From: Patescibacteria group bacterium
Lineage (GTDB): Bacteria > Patescibacteriota > Microgenomatia > UBA1406 > GWC2-37-13
Direction of reading: 5' to 3'
NCBI GenBank assembly: GCA_023381015.1
Contig: JAMCTE010000034.1
Coordinates: forward strand, 1 to 61,437
Length of the DNA stretch: 61,437 nt
Both the position numbers and the translations under genes were made by a program. Under the pieces are notes generated by a model, which saw only the letters and a program-made list of their open reading frames with translations, searched no databases and was not told the DNA's origin. Positions 25,823 to 34,182 of the stretch are shown in pieces (within the stretch, counting starts at the first letter, position 1; each line of letters opens with the position of its first letter).

Positions 25823-27691
25823 ATGGCAGCGACTAACGGCAAGCAAAAACCAAAAGAATTCCAGTTTAACCTAAACCTAAGGAATGTCTTTTTAATCCTG
25901 TTTGTCTTGCTCTTCCTTTTTTACGCTTATAAGGCCGTCAGTTCGGGGATAAAACAAGCCTTGCCGGAGAAACCGCTGACGACCGTCATCCAAGAAGCCA
26001 AACAAGGTAAGATCAAAAAGGTCGAAGTCATCGACAACCGGATCCTTGTCTATTATAAAACTGACAACAGCATGGCCGTTACCTATAAGGAAACGGCCGA
26101 CAGTTTCACAAAAATCCTCCAAGACAACAAGGTAAATTTGAACAGCCTGGAAGTCAGCGTCCAAGACACCCAAGATGCGACGGGTCTGGCTAATTTGCTT
26201 GGCAATCTTTTGCCGACAATTCTGATGGTTGCCTTTTTCATCTTTCTTTTCCGCCAGGCAAAAGGAGCTCAAGATTCGGTATTTTCTTTCGGACAGTCAC
26301 GCGCCAAAAAATTTTCCAAATCGATGACGAAAACAACTTTCAAAGACGTTGCCGGCGTCGATGAAGCCAAAAAAGAGCTGGAAGAAATCGTCGACTTTCT
26401 CAAGCATCCGGAAAAATACAAAAAGCTTGGGGCAAGAACCCCTAAGGGCGTTTTACTTGTTGGACCTTCCGGTTGCGGTAAAACCCTTTTGGCCAAGGCG
26501 GTCGCCGGTGAAGCCAACGTGCCATTTTTTTCGATTGCCGGTAGCGAATTTATGGAGATGTTGGTTGGTATCGGTGCTGCCCGCGCCAGGGATCTTTTTG
26601 ACAATGCTAAGAAAAGCTCTCCTTCAATCATATTCATCGATGAAATCGATGCCATCGGCCGGGCGAGATCGGTAGGCGTCATGCCGGCTCACGACGAAAG
26701 AGAGCAAACCTTGAACCAAATTTTAGTTGAAATGGATGGCTTCACCCCAAACGAGCAGGTTGTCGTCATCGCCGCTACCAACCGGGGCGATTTGCTTGAC
26801 TCTGCCCTTCTCAGACCAGGAAGATTCGACCGGAGGATAGTCGTCGACTACCCCGACGTCGAAGGCAGAAAAGCCATCGCCAAAATCCATGCCCTAGGAA
26901 AACCATTTGACGGTTCGGTCAATTGGGATAAAGTCGCCAAACGCACCGTCGGCTTTTCCGGAGCTGACCTGGAAAATATGCTCAACGAGTCGGCAATCTA
27001 TGCTGCCCGCGCCGGCCGCGATAAAATCAATTCGGAAGACATCGAGGAAGCGGCGACAAAAGTCAAACTTGGCCCGGAAAAAAAACGGCTCCAGTCCGAC
27101 TTCGACAAAAAATTAACCGCTTATCACGAAGCCGGACACGCCATCGTTTCCCATTTCCTGCTCCACACCGACCCTGTCCACCGCATTTCGATCGTCTCCC
27201 GCGGTATGGCTCTTGGCTTTACTTTGATTCCTCCGGCCAATGACAAACTCCACGAAACCAAAACCCATTTGACCGAACAGATTGCCGTCATGATGGGAGG
27301 AAGAGCGGCTGAAGAGGTAGCTTTCAACGAAATCACCACCGGCGCCGCCAATGATTTTGATCAGGCAACCAACATCGCCAAAGCCATGGTCGTTGAATAC
27401 GGCATGAGCAGCCTTGGTCCGATCAACTTCGGACCGACGATGGACGTCACCGAATGGGGAAAATCTTATTTTGACCAATCAACTATCTCCCAAGAAATGA
27501 TGGCCAAAATCGACAACGAAATCAAAAAAATCATCACCGCCGGATACGACCAGGCCATCAATCTGGTCAAAAGTAAAAGAGACCTTTTGGATAAAGTCGC
27601 CGAAACGCTGATAAAAAAAGAAAGCCTCGACGGTGACGAGTTTGAAAAAATTGTCGGCGACAAAAAATTCGTTAACACTTTAACCCGTTAA
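25823..27691 (+). CDS. ftsH: ATP-dependent zinc metalloprotease FtsH
   Basis: The 622 residues have two N-terminal membrane segments (about 16-35 and 130-147), an AAA+ domain with Walker A GPSGCGKTLL, pore loop FMEMLVGIGA, Walker B IIFIDEIDAIG and SRH, and the protease motif HEAGH near 435. Walker A has Ser where most FtsH have Pro. The C-terminus is normal. It degrades membrane and soluble proteins. A TAAAAT box at 25810-25815 lies 7 nt before the ATG, which points to a leaderless mRNA. It is divergent from the t6A genes. Confidence 0.97.
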   Translation: MAATNGKQKPKEFQFNLNLRNVFLILFVLLFLFYAYKAVSSGIKQALPEKPLTTVIQEAKQGKIKKVEVIDNRILVYYKTDNSMAVTYKETADSFTKILQDNKVNLNSLEVSVQDTQDATGLANLLGNLLPTILMVAFFIFLFRQAKGAQDSVFSFGQSRAKKFSKSMTKTTFKDVAGVDEAKKELEEIVDFLKHPEKYKKLGARTPKGVLLVGPSGCGKTLLAKAVAGEANVPFFSIAGSEFMEMLVGIGAARARDLFDNAKKSSPSIIFIDEIDAIGRARSVGVMPAHDEREQTLNQILVEMDGFTPNEQVVVIAATNRGDLLDSALLRPGRFDRRIVVDYPDVEGRKAIAKIHALGKPFDGSVNWDKVAKRTVGFSGADLENMLNESAIYAARAGRDKINSEDIEEAATKVKLGPEKKRLQSDFDKKLTAYHEAGHAIVSHFLLHTDPVHRISIVSRGMALGFTLIPPANDKLHETKTHLTEQIAVMMGGRAAEEVAFNEITTGAANDFDQATNIAKAMVVEYGMSSLGPINFGPTMDVTEWGKSYFDQSTISQEMMAKIDNEIKKIITAGYDQAINLVKSKRDLLDKVAETLIKKESLDGDEFEKIVGDKKFVNTLTR

Positions 27692-27700
27692 CCACTGAAG

Positions 27701-28609
27701 ATGGATACTTTGTTGTTGATTGATGGTAATGCGATCATGCATCGTGCCTACCATGCCCTCCCTCCTTTCAAATCCAAGGATGGCACCTCAACCAACATCG
27801 TTTACGGATTCTTGTCGATGTTATACAAAGTCATCAATGACTTTAAACCTCAATATCTGGCGTCTGTTTTCGATACTCCCAAACCGACCTTCAGGAACAA
27901 ACTCTTTAAGGATTATCAAATCCAGCGGCCAAAGATAGAAGACGACTTTATCGTCCAGATCCCCCTGGTCAAGGAAGCACTGGATAAAGCTGGAGTTTAC
28001 CGTCTGGAAAAAGACGGTTTCGAAGCCGACGACTTGATCGGCACGATCTCACGGGTTTTCGACGACAACAAATTCCGCGTCATCATCGTTACTGGCGACA
28101 AAGACATCTTTCAACTCATCAACGACAACGTCTTCGTCGCCTCACCCCAGCTTGGACTGGCCAACATCAAGATCTTTGACCGCCAGGAGGTCGAGCAAAA
28201 ACTTGACGTTTCACCAGAACACATCGTCGACTATAAAGCCTTATCCGGGGACCCTTCGGACAACTACCCGGGAGCTCGCGGCATCGGGCCGAAGACTGCT
28301 ACTAAACTTATCCACCAGTATGGCAACATCGACAATATCTATGAAAATTTGCCTAAAATAGAATCGGAAAAAGTCAAAGCCATCCTGAAAAAGGAAAAAG
28401 ACAACGTCTATCTTTCCAAGAAATTGGCCACCATCCTTACCGATGTAGAAATCGACCTCGATATCGATAAGCTGAAATTCCACTCTTTCAGTAAAAACCT
28501 AAAAGAATTTTTGGAAAAATACCAAATCGATTCCTTGAAAAAAAGGATTTTCAGTGAAAAAGAAACGAGAGCAGAAAAACCAAAATCAGATCAGATTGGT
28601 CTGTTTTGA
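27701..28609 (+). CDS. Stand-alone 5'-3' exonuclease (Pol I N-domain type)
   Basis: The 302 residues have the FEN/5'-nuclease acidic motifs: LLIDGNAIMHRAYHALP, SVFDTPKPTFR, DGFEADDLIG, VTGDKDIFQL and ALSGDPSDNYPGARGIGPKTA with the helix-hairpin-helix. It corresponds to the N-terminal exonuclease domain of DNA polymerase I without the polymerase, as in many small genomes. It removes RNA primers and flaps. The start is 9 nt after ftsH, so the two are probably co-transcribed. Confidence 0.93.
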   Translation: MDTLLLIDGNAIMHRAYHALPPFKSKDGTSTNIVYGFLSMLYKVINDFKPQYLASVFDTPKPTFRNKLFKDYQIQRPKIEDDFIVQIPLVKEALDKAGVYRLEKDGFEADDLIGTISRVFDDNKFRVIIVTGDKDIFQLINDNVFVASPQLGLANIKIFDRQEVEQKLDVSPEHIVDYKALSGDPSDNYPGARGIGPKTATKLIHQYGNIDNIYENLPKIESEKVKAILKKEKDNVYLSKKLATILTDVEIDLDIDKLKFHSFSKNLKEFLEKYQIDSLKKRIFSEKETRAEKPKSDQIGLF

Positions 28610-28624
28610 ATAATTTGCTATAAT
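28596..28624 (+). promoter_or_regulatory. Promoter of the glmS leader
   Basis: TATAAT at 28619-28624 lies 17 bp after TTGGTC at 28596-28601. The predicted start near 28631 gives a leader of about 235 nt containing the ribozyme. The promoter overlaps the end of the exonuclease gene. Confidence 0.6.
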
Positions 28625-28655
28625 ATAAAAAAGCTCTTTAAAAGTAGTTATTATA

Positions 28656-28815
28656 AACAAAAGCGTATGGACGGGTACCAGTAGGCACCCGTTACGAGGA
28701 GAAGGAAATTCGATTTACCCGCCGGAGTCTTGACGAAGGCGGGAATTATCAGCGGGTACCTTCAAGTTGAGATTGCCAACTTAAATATTTTCTTAAACAA
28801 GAAAATTAGCAATTA
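28656..28815 (+). ncRNA. glmS ribozyme (glucosamine-6-phosphate-activated)
   Basis: The leader of glmS shows the conserved ribozyme core in order. AAGCG comes first, with predicted cleavage between A28662 and G28663. A P2 hairpin follows (ACGGGTACC/GGCACCCGT, about 28671-28692), then TACGAGGAGAAGG, ATTCGA and ATCAGCGGGTACCTTC. These correspond to the family elements GACGAGG, AUCGA and AUCGGCGGGUGCC. P3 (AAGTTG/CAACTT) and P4-like (TTTTCTT/AAGAAAA) helices follow. The family self-cleaves when glucosamine-6-phosphate binds, lowering glmS expression. The loop between ATTCGA and ATCAGCGGG is enlarged by a 26-nt interspersed hairpin. The assignment rests on motif order and the downstream gene. Confidence 0.85.
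28718..28743. repeat. Interspersed hairpin repeat nested in the glmS ribozyme
   Basis: CCCGCC, a 14-nt loop ending ACGAA and GGCGGG form a 26-nt hairpin. The same element, with the same stem and a similar loop, stands at 737-762. Here it occupies a peripheral loop of the ribozyme between two conserved core segments, where the fold should tolerate it. Confidence 0.75.
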
Positions 28816-28865
28816 CTACTTATATTAGAGCTTCTTATAATTTAAATTTTTGATATCTTTATACT

Positions 28866-30638
28866 ATGTGCGGTATTTTTGCTGTCGTCAACGACAAAAC
28901 CAACCAGGCTTCACAAACCGTCCTTGAGGGCTTGAAAAAATTGGAATACCGGGGATACGACTCCTGGGGAATCGCGATCAAATCTGCCGCTTCTAAATTA
29001 GAAGTGGAAAAGCACGTCGGAAAAATAGGCGAAGCCAAAACCAGTTTGCCTGAAGGAAGTCTCGCCATCGGGCATACCCGTTGGGCAACCCACGGCGGTG
29101 TCACCGACGCCAATGCTCACCCTCATCTTGACTGCACTGGAAAATTGGCAATCATACACAATGGCATTGTTGAGAATTATCTAGAATTTAAAGAAGATCT
29201 CATTAAAAAAGGCCATAAATTTTCTTCGGAAACCGATACCGAAACCGTCGCCCACCTGATCGAAGAAAAAATCAAGCGTCTGCCTTTGGAAAAAGCGGTT
29301 TTTGAAACTTTCAACCTCCTCGTCGGCTCCAACGCCATCGGAGTCATTGACATGGAAACTGAGACCATCATCGCTTGCCGCAACGGTTCGCCTCTCGCCG
29401 TCGGCGTCGACGAGGCAAACCAACAGTTTTTCCTGGGAAGCGACGTAACGGCTTTTTTGAAATACACCAATTCCGTCCATTTTCTTGAAGACGGCGAAGC
29501 CGTCGTCATGTCCAGAAGTGGCGTCAAACTCTATGATGTCAAATCAGGCAAAGAAAAACCGCTGACTCTCCAAAAACTTGACTGGAAATTGGAAGACGCG
29601 GAAAAGTCGGGTTATCCCCACTTTCTCCTCAAGGAAATTATGGAACAGAAAGAAACCATTGCCAAAACCGCCGCCCTCAACGAAACAGAAATCATCAAAA
29701 TCTCCGAATCAATAAGGAACGGCGATAAAGTGGTTCTGCTCGGTTGCGGGACTGCCTCGTATTGTGCGCTTGCTGGTAAATATTTCTTGGCTCAAGCCGG
29801 CATAGAATCGCAGGCTTACGGCGGCTATGAATTTTTGCCTTTTTCCGGATTCGCCAACGACAAAACCGTTGTTATTGCCATATCCCAATCTGGAGAAACC
29901 GCCGATACCTTGATTGCCGCCCGAGCTGCCAAAAAAGCCGGAGCCAGGATCGTCAGCATCGTCAATGCCCGAGGCTCGACTCTTGAGCGGTTGTCGGAAA
30001 CCGTCCTTTCGGTCGGCGCCGGCCCGGAAATCGCCGTCGTCTCAACCAAAGCGTTTACCGCTCAACTGGCGACCCTTTATCTGTTGGCAAAGGCGTGCGC
30101 AAATAAGTATGACGAAGGAAAACAACGGATCAAAAATTTTAAGGAAATCTTGGACCGTTGGATGAACCAAGATTTAACCGACAGATTGATCGAATTGGCT
30201 AAAAATCTGATCGACCAAGAACACGCCTATCTGATCGGAAAGCACCTCAACTATCCGGCCGCTTTGGAATTCGCCTTAAAAATCAAGGAAACCGCCTATA
30301 TCCACGCCGAACCGTTCGCCGCCGGTGAACTGAAGCACGGCGTCATCACCCTGATCCAAAAAGGAACACCTTGCTTTGTTTTGGCCAGCAACGATGACGT
30401 CAAAGGAGAAATCCTTTCTTCGGCAGCCGAGTTGAAAGCGAGAGGAGGAAAGATCATCGGTATTGCGCCTTTCCGATCCGAAGAGTTTGAAGAAGCCGTC
30501 CAAACACCCGACCTTGGAGAATTGACGGTTATACCCAACATCATTGTCGGACAGTTTTTAGGTTATTTTCTTGGAGTCGGCCGTGGCGCCGATCCGGATA
30601 AGCCAAGGAATCTGGCCAAAAGCGTAACAGTGAAATAA
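28866..30638 (+). CDS. glmS: Glutamine-fructose-6-phosphate aminotransferase (isomerising)
   Basis: The 590 residues begin MCGIFAVV, with Cys2 as the N-terminal nucleophile of the glutaminase domain. GHTRWATHGGVTDANAHPH follows. Two SIS domains (VLLGCGTASYCALAGKYF, ISQSGETADT, VVSTKAFTAQ, HGVITLIQKG) bind fructose-6-phosphate. It makes glucosamine-6-phosphate for peptidoglycan and glycans. The ribozyme upstream gives product feedback. The last 98 nt overlap a convergent gene. Confidence 0.97.
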   Translation: MCGIFAVVNDKTNQASQTVLEGLKKLEYRGYDSWGIAIKSAASKLEVEKHVGKIGEAKTSLPEGSLAIGHTRWATHGGVTDANAHPHLDCTGKLAIIHNGIVENYLEFKEDLIKKGHKFSSETDTETVAHLIEEKIKRLPLEKAVFETFNLLVGSNAIGVIDMETETIIACRNGSPLAVGVDEANQQFFLGSDVTAFLKYTNSVHFLEDGEAVVMSRSGVKLYDVKSGKEKPLTLQKLDWKLEDAEKSGYPHFLLKEIMEQKETIAKTAALNETEIIKISESIRNGDKVVLLGCGTASYCALAGKYFLAQAGIESQAYGGYEFLPFSGFANDKTVVIAISQSGETADTLIAARAAKKAGARIVSIVNARGSTLERLSETVLSVGAGPEIAVVSTKAFTAQLATLYLLAKACANKYDEGKQRIKNFKEILDRWMNQDLTDRLIELAKNLIDQEHAYLIGKHLNYPAALEFALKIKETAYIHAEPFAAGELKHGVITLIQKGTPCFVLASNDDVKGEILSSAAELKARGGKIIGIAPFRSEEFEEAVQTPDLGELTVIPNIIVGQFLGYFLGVGRGADPDKPRNLAKSVTVK

Positions 30639-31908
30639 GCGCCAAAGGATCGTTAGTCGAACCGATTGGAAATAAATCCGTGTAAAAAAAGATGAAATCC
30701 AAATCAGTATAGACCAAGTCTCCTCTAAAAAAACCATTAATCAAATTTCCCAACAACTTAGCGGCAGAATACCCGGGTTCTCTCTTAAGCCTTGAAAAAT
30801 GTTCTTCTTTGCCCGGAAGCCTTGACTCAATTTCATCGAGTTGTTCTTCGGAAAGCAATGACAAAATCGATGAGGTTTTGTTTAATCCCAGTTTCCTGAT
30901 TTTATTGAAAGTGTTTTTTGGATCAACTAAAAACGCATCGACTAGCTTTCCGACGAACATATTTTTTCTAAGAGTTCCTAAAGCGCTATCAAAAAAAATG
31001 CGATTAACAATCTCCGGAGTTAATTCCGGCATCTTCTTCGGTTCAACTATGTCGAGGCCGTGCCAAACTGACTGCATTATCCCTCTCGCCGCTAATTCAA
31101 TGTAAACTTCTGGCAGCGTCAAAGAATCATTATCCGGAAACTCAATGACATAACGACCGTCGACTTTTTTCGGTAAACTTTGTTCTTCGACTTCAAAAAC
31201 AAGACCGGAACGGTGGCGTGCCCTGACTCTATCGGTAGAAAGACCATCTTTACCTCTAATATCTCTTTGATTATTGCTTTTAACATCAACAGTTACCGAA
31301 CCAGAGAAATCTTTTTCCTGCCAGATTTTTTGGTCGTCAATAACCATCTTTGTTCCTACGGTATATTCCAAACGGGAAAGATTATTTGTCGTCGTTAGCA
31401 AATTCTCGACTGACCAGCCGACTTCCTCGTCACCCCATCCAAAAAAACGCTCGCCTTCACCATCACACCTTAATTTTAATTGACCAGAAATCTTGTCTAT
31501 CATTGTCTGATCGGTAACTTTGATGTCCCAATCTGGTTCGTTAATTTCCGGGTCGGTAATCAATCTAAAAAGATTGAACGAAAGTCTACTCACCTCATCG
31601 ATGTTGATTAAAACTTTCGCCGGTAACGCGCTTAAATCATTTGTTCCCGCGGCTAAAGCGGTACTCTGGAGAGCGTTTTTTACCTGACCTATTAGGTTCG
31701 AAGCATATCCTAAGGCTTGCAGTCTTTGCAGGTGGACAAGATGTTCCTCGGTGATTCTTTTGTCGCATGGAGCAATTATACTCAAGGCCCTAAACCCTCT
31801 CAGGGTTGGATGAAATAAATCAAGGACTTCGGCAAATTGTCTCCGTCCCTGACGATAAACCTCTTTTTTAAATGTAGGCCAAAAGGGACCTTCTATTTTG
31901 TTTATCAT
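30541..31908 (-). CDS. Unknown protein paired with the ATPase-winged-helix gene
   Basis: This 455-residue protein is not recognised. It is mostly helical, with no membrane segment or clear motif. A central part has mixed strands (GSVTVDVKSNNQRD, YVIEFPDNDSLTLPEV). Its start overlaps the stop of the upstream ATPase-like gene by 4 nt, so they form an operon and probably act together. The last 32 or so codons run antisense across the end of glmS. An original stop may have been lost near 30640 and the frame extended into glmS; alternatively the overlap is native. Confidence 0.6.
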   Translation of the reverse strand: MINKIEGPFWPTFKKEVYRQGRRQFAEVLDLFHPTLRGFRALSIIAPCDKRITEEHLVHLQRLQALGYASNLIGQVKNALQSTALAAGTNDLSALPAKVLINIDEVSRLSFNLFRLITDPEINEPDWDIKVTDQTMIDKISGQLKLRCDGEGERFFGWGDEEVGWSVENLLTTTNNLSRLEYTVGTKMVIDDQKIWQEKDFSGSVTVDVKSNNQRDIRGKDGLSTDRVRARHRSGLVFEVEEQSLPKKVDGRYVIEFPDNDSLTLPEVYIELAARGIMQSVWHGLDIVEPKKMPELTPEIVNRIFFDSALGTLRKNMFVGKLVDAFLVDPKNTFNKIRKLGLNKTSSILSLLSEEQLDEIESRLPGKEEHFSRLKREPGYSAAKLLGNLINGFFRGDLVYTDLDFIFFYTDLFPIGSTNDPLALISLLRFWPDSLAYPDRRHGRLQENNLKTVRQ

Positions 31909-33203
31909 AATAAAATATTAAATTGGTACCCTTTTCGTTTGTAAATTTTTATTAAATCAGTTTTAACACCGATTTCTCTTAGTTTGGCACGGATACGGGA
32001 AATGGTTTTATCGATTGCCCAATCGGAATATCTATCAATATATTGCTGGCCCCAAAGTTTTTTGGCGATTTCATCCCTGGACACAATATGATTTTGATTT
32101 TTGAACAAAAATTCGAATATTGTATATTCCGAAGCGGTGAACAATCTTTTTAGATTACATACTCCAAGCATAATTTCCTGGTTGGTGTTTCTCGAGAATT
32201 TCAACGAAAAATTGTTTTCCTTTATGACGTAAGTTAAGATTTCTTGCTCAATGGTAAATTTTTTCTTGTTTTTTTTAATCAATCCTATATCGATAAGATA
32301 ATTCAGGACGAATTTCTCTCTATGATCACTAATTTCCTCACCAAAAATTATTTTCTGCAAGACGATTTTTTCTTGTCCGCCCAACTCTTCAAAATAAACC
32401 CTCATCTTGAGTTGAATTTCTCTTTCATTTAAAAGCTCATCCAAACTATCATTTCCTTTGGATTTAAAAATTCGCAAAACTGCCTTCAAAAGAAGATTGT
32501 TGCCATAAAATGTTTCTAAAATTTTTTTCTGTTTTTTGTTTAAATTAATTTTCCATCTTTGCGTCAAAACATTAATGAAATATTCGGTATCTCTAGTCGA
32601 TGGAATCGGCAAAAAACATATGTTCTGGATCAAAGAAAATGTTTTTTCATTTTTTTCCAACAAGGACAAACTATCCATATTATTGAGATTAAGAATGGTA
32701 TGGATATAATTTCTGTTGAAAAATACTATATTGCTTAGTGCTTGGAACAAGATCTCTCTTGATTTTAAAGGAATGAGTTCTACTTCATTAATTACAAAAA
32801 CTACGTGTATTCCTCGTTTAGTTATTTTTTCGCAAACGCCGTTTATTAAGTCAAAAAGCTCTACTTCATTTTTATCTAAAAGAGAGCTCCTCTTTAAGCT
32901 TGTTTTTTTTGACAAGGATAGGTACATAACTTGAAGAAAACCAAGTATTTTGTTGTCGTTCATTACCATGCTCAAATCAACGGGAACAAAAACAGACTTA
33001 CCATTGTCTCCTTTCAAAACCTGTTTTATCAAGCCGGTGGATGAAAATATTTCCTTTATATTGATGTTTTTTCCCGTCTCCGGAAACCAGATGACCGTAC
33101 ATGACTCGCCGATTTTAATCGGCGAAATAATTTTAAAGGCAAGCTCTCTAATCCAAGGGGCGGGAAAAGCATACACCGAATTACTATTTATGTCAGAATC
33201 CAT
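31905..33203 (-). CDS. ATPase-like protein with C-terminal OmpR/PhoB-type winged helix
   Basis: The last 95 or so of 432 residues form an OmpR-type DNA-binding domain (FTASEYTIFEFLFKNQNHIV, RDEIAKKLWGQ, DKTISRIRAKLREIG, IYKRKGYQF). The N-terminal 300 residues look like a STAND/AAA ATPase: a Walker-B-like HVVFVINEVELIPLKSRE, then a winged-helix-like segment. The P-loop is degenerate (WFPETGKNINI), so ATP use is uncertain. Family context suggests a signal-responsive regulator, with no receiver domain. The partner may be the co-transcribed unknown protein. The start lies in a 79-bp gap divergent from the TRIC-like gene. Confidence 0.7.
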   Translation of the reverse strand: MDSDINSNSVYAFPAPWIRELAFKIISPIKIGESCTVIWFPETGKNINIKEIFSSTGLIKQVLKGDNGKSVFVPVDLSMVMNDNKILGFLQVMYLSLSKKTSLKRSSLLDKNEVELFDLINGVCEKITKRGIHVVFVINEVELIPLKSREILFQALSNIVFFNRNYIHTILNLNNMDSLSLLEKNEKTFSLIQNICFLPIPSTRDTEYFINVLTQRWKINLNKKQKKILETFYGNNLLLKAVLRIFKSKGNDSLDELLNEREIQLKMRVYFEELGGQEKIVLQKIIFGEEISDHREKFVLNYLIDIGLIKKNKKKFTIEQEILTYVIKENNFSLKFSRNTNQEIMLGVCNLKRLFTASEYTIFEFLFKNQNHIVSRDEIAKKLWGQQYIDRYSDWAIDKTISRIRAKLREIGVKTDLIKIYKRKGYQFNILL

Positions 33204-33268
33204 ATAATTTTGGTCAGAATTATATCATTTTTAGACATTTTGGTCAAGCAAGCCGACAACAAATAAAA

Positions 33269-33274
33269 TAGAAT
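33269..33274 (+). promoter_or_regulatory. -10 box before the TRIC-like gene
   Basis: TAGAAT ends 8 nt before ATG 33283, so the transcript is probably leaderless. No Shine-Dalgarno sequence is present in the gap. Confidence 0.4.
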
Positions 33275-33282
33275 TTACGTTC

Positions 33283-33912
33283 ATGATCATCTTTATCATG
33301 GATTTGATCGGAACATTTACTTTTTCACTATATGGAGCAACGATTGCTTTACGGAAAAGTTATGATATTTTTGGCATCATCGTCTGCGCTTTTTTGACAG
33401 CCGTAGGAGGCGGCACAATCCGAGACATGATAATGAATAAAACCCCTTTTTATTTTTTTCAACATATATATCTTTACACCATATTGATGGGAGTCATTAT
33501 GGCTATCGTCTTATTTAAACTTTTTCCTAGATTGGAATGGTTCATCCAAATGTTAGATGCGATAGGCCTTGTTGCGTTTGCTTATATCGGCATGCAAAAA
33601 GCTCTTCTCGCCCACCTTGGTATTACGGCAGCGATTTTTTTTGCGCCTTTAACCGCTGCTGGCGGCGGATTTTTGCGGGATATTGCGATGAATCGAACTC
33701 CAGCAATACTATACACTGATTTTTATGCCGAGCCGGCAATAATTTTCAGCGTCATCTATGCTCTTTCTGGTAAGTTTGTAACCAATCCTGTTTTTTTGTC
33801 ATTCTTGATGTTGGCTATTTTTACTCTTCGTATGATCGCGGTCCGCTATAATTTCATTCCATGGATCCCTCATAAGAATAACTGTTTTAAGTATAGGAAA
33901 ACTAACAAATAA
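33283..33912 (+). CDS. TRIC-like cation channel (UPF0126/YadS family)
   Basis: The 209 residues have about seven hydrophobic helices arranged as an internal repeat. TAVGGGTIRDMIMNKTPFYF in the first half matches TAAGGGFLRDIAMNRTPAI in the second, the glycine-kink signature of prokaryotic TRIC/UPF0126 proteins. The family forms trimeric cation channels in the membrane. There is no functional link to the neighbours. Confidence 0.9.
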   Translation: MIIFIMDLIGTFTFSLYGATIALRKSYDIFGIIVCAFLTAVGGGTIRDMIMNKTPFYFFQHIYLYTILMGVIMAIVLFKLFPRLEWFIQMLDAIGLVAFAYIGMQKALLAHLGITAAIFFAPLTAAGGGFLRDIAMNRTPAILYTDFYAEPAIIFSVIYALSGKFVTNPVFLSFLMLAIFTLRMIAVRYNFIPWIPHKNNCFKYRKTNK

Positions 33913-33934
33913 AACTGACCTTGTTTAAATAATT

Positions 33935-34156
33935 TTATTTTTTCTTCCTCTTGAAAAGATTAAATCCGAAGCTCAAAAAGTAGTAGCCCATACCAATGCC
34001 GGCGACGGCTAACATGCCGGGCAGGGAGACGAAACCGATCGACATGGCTTTAAGGAGTTCTATCGCTCCGAAAACTGCCAGAGCGATTCCAGTTTCACCG
34101 ACGATGACGCCATTTATCCGATCAGGTGTCCAAAAGGGAGGTCTCTTTTCAGCCAT
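33935..34156 (-). CDS. Small two-helix membrane protein, unknown function
   Basis: The 73 residues start with MAEKRPPFWTPDRINGV, followed by two hydrophobic helices (about 17-35 and 44-65) and a KRKKK tail. The basic tail indicates both ends inside. The gene is divergent from the SNase-like gene and shares with it a palindromic -10 element. No family was recognised. Confidence 0.65.
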   Translation of the reverse strand: MAEKRPPFWTPDRINGVIVGETGIALAVFGAIELLKAMSIGFVSLPGMLAVAGIGMGYYFLSFGFNLFKRKKK

Positions 34157-34164
34157 TATATTGT

Positions 34165-34178
34165 TTTAGTATACTAAA
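34165..34178. promoter_or_regulatory. Palindromic bidirectional -10 element
   Basis: TTTAGTATACTAAA is a perfect 14-bp palindrome in a 26-bp divergent gap. It holds TATACT at 34170-34175 on the plus strand and TATACT at 34173-34168 on the minus strand. The plus-strand box lies 7 nt before GTG 34183, and the minus-strand box 11 nt before the other start. Confidence 0.55.
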
Positions 34179-34182
34179 TTAA

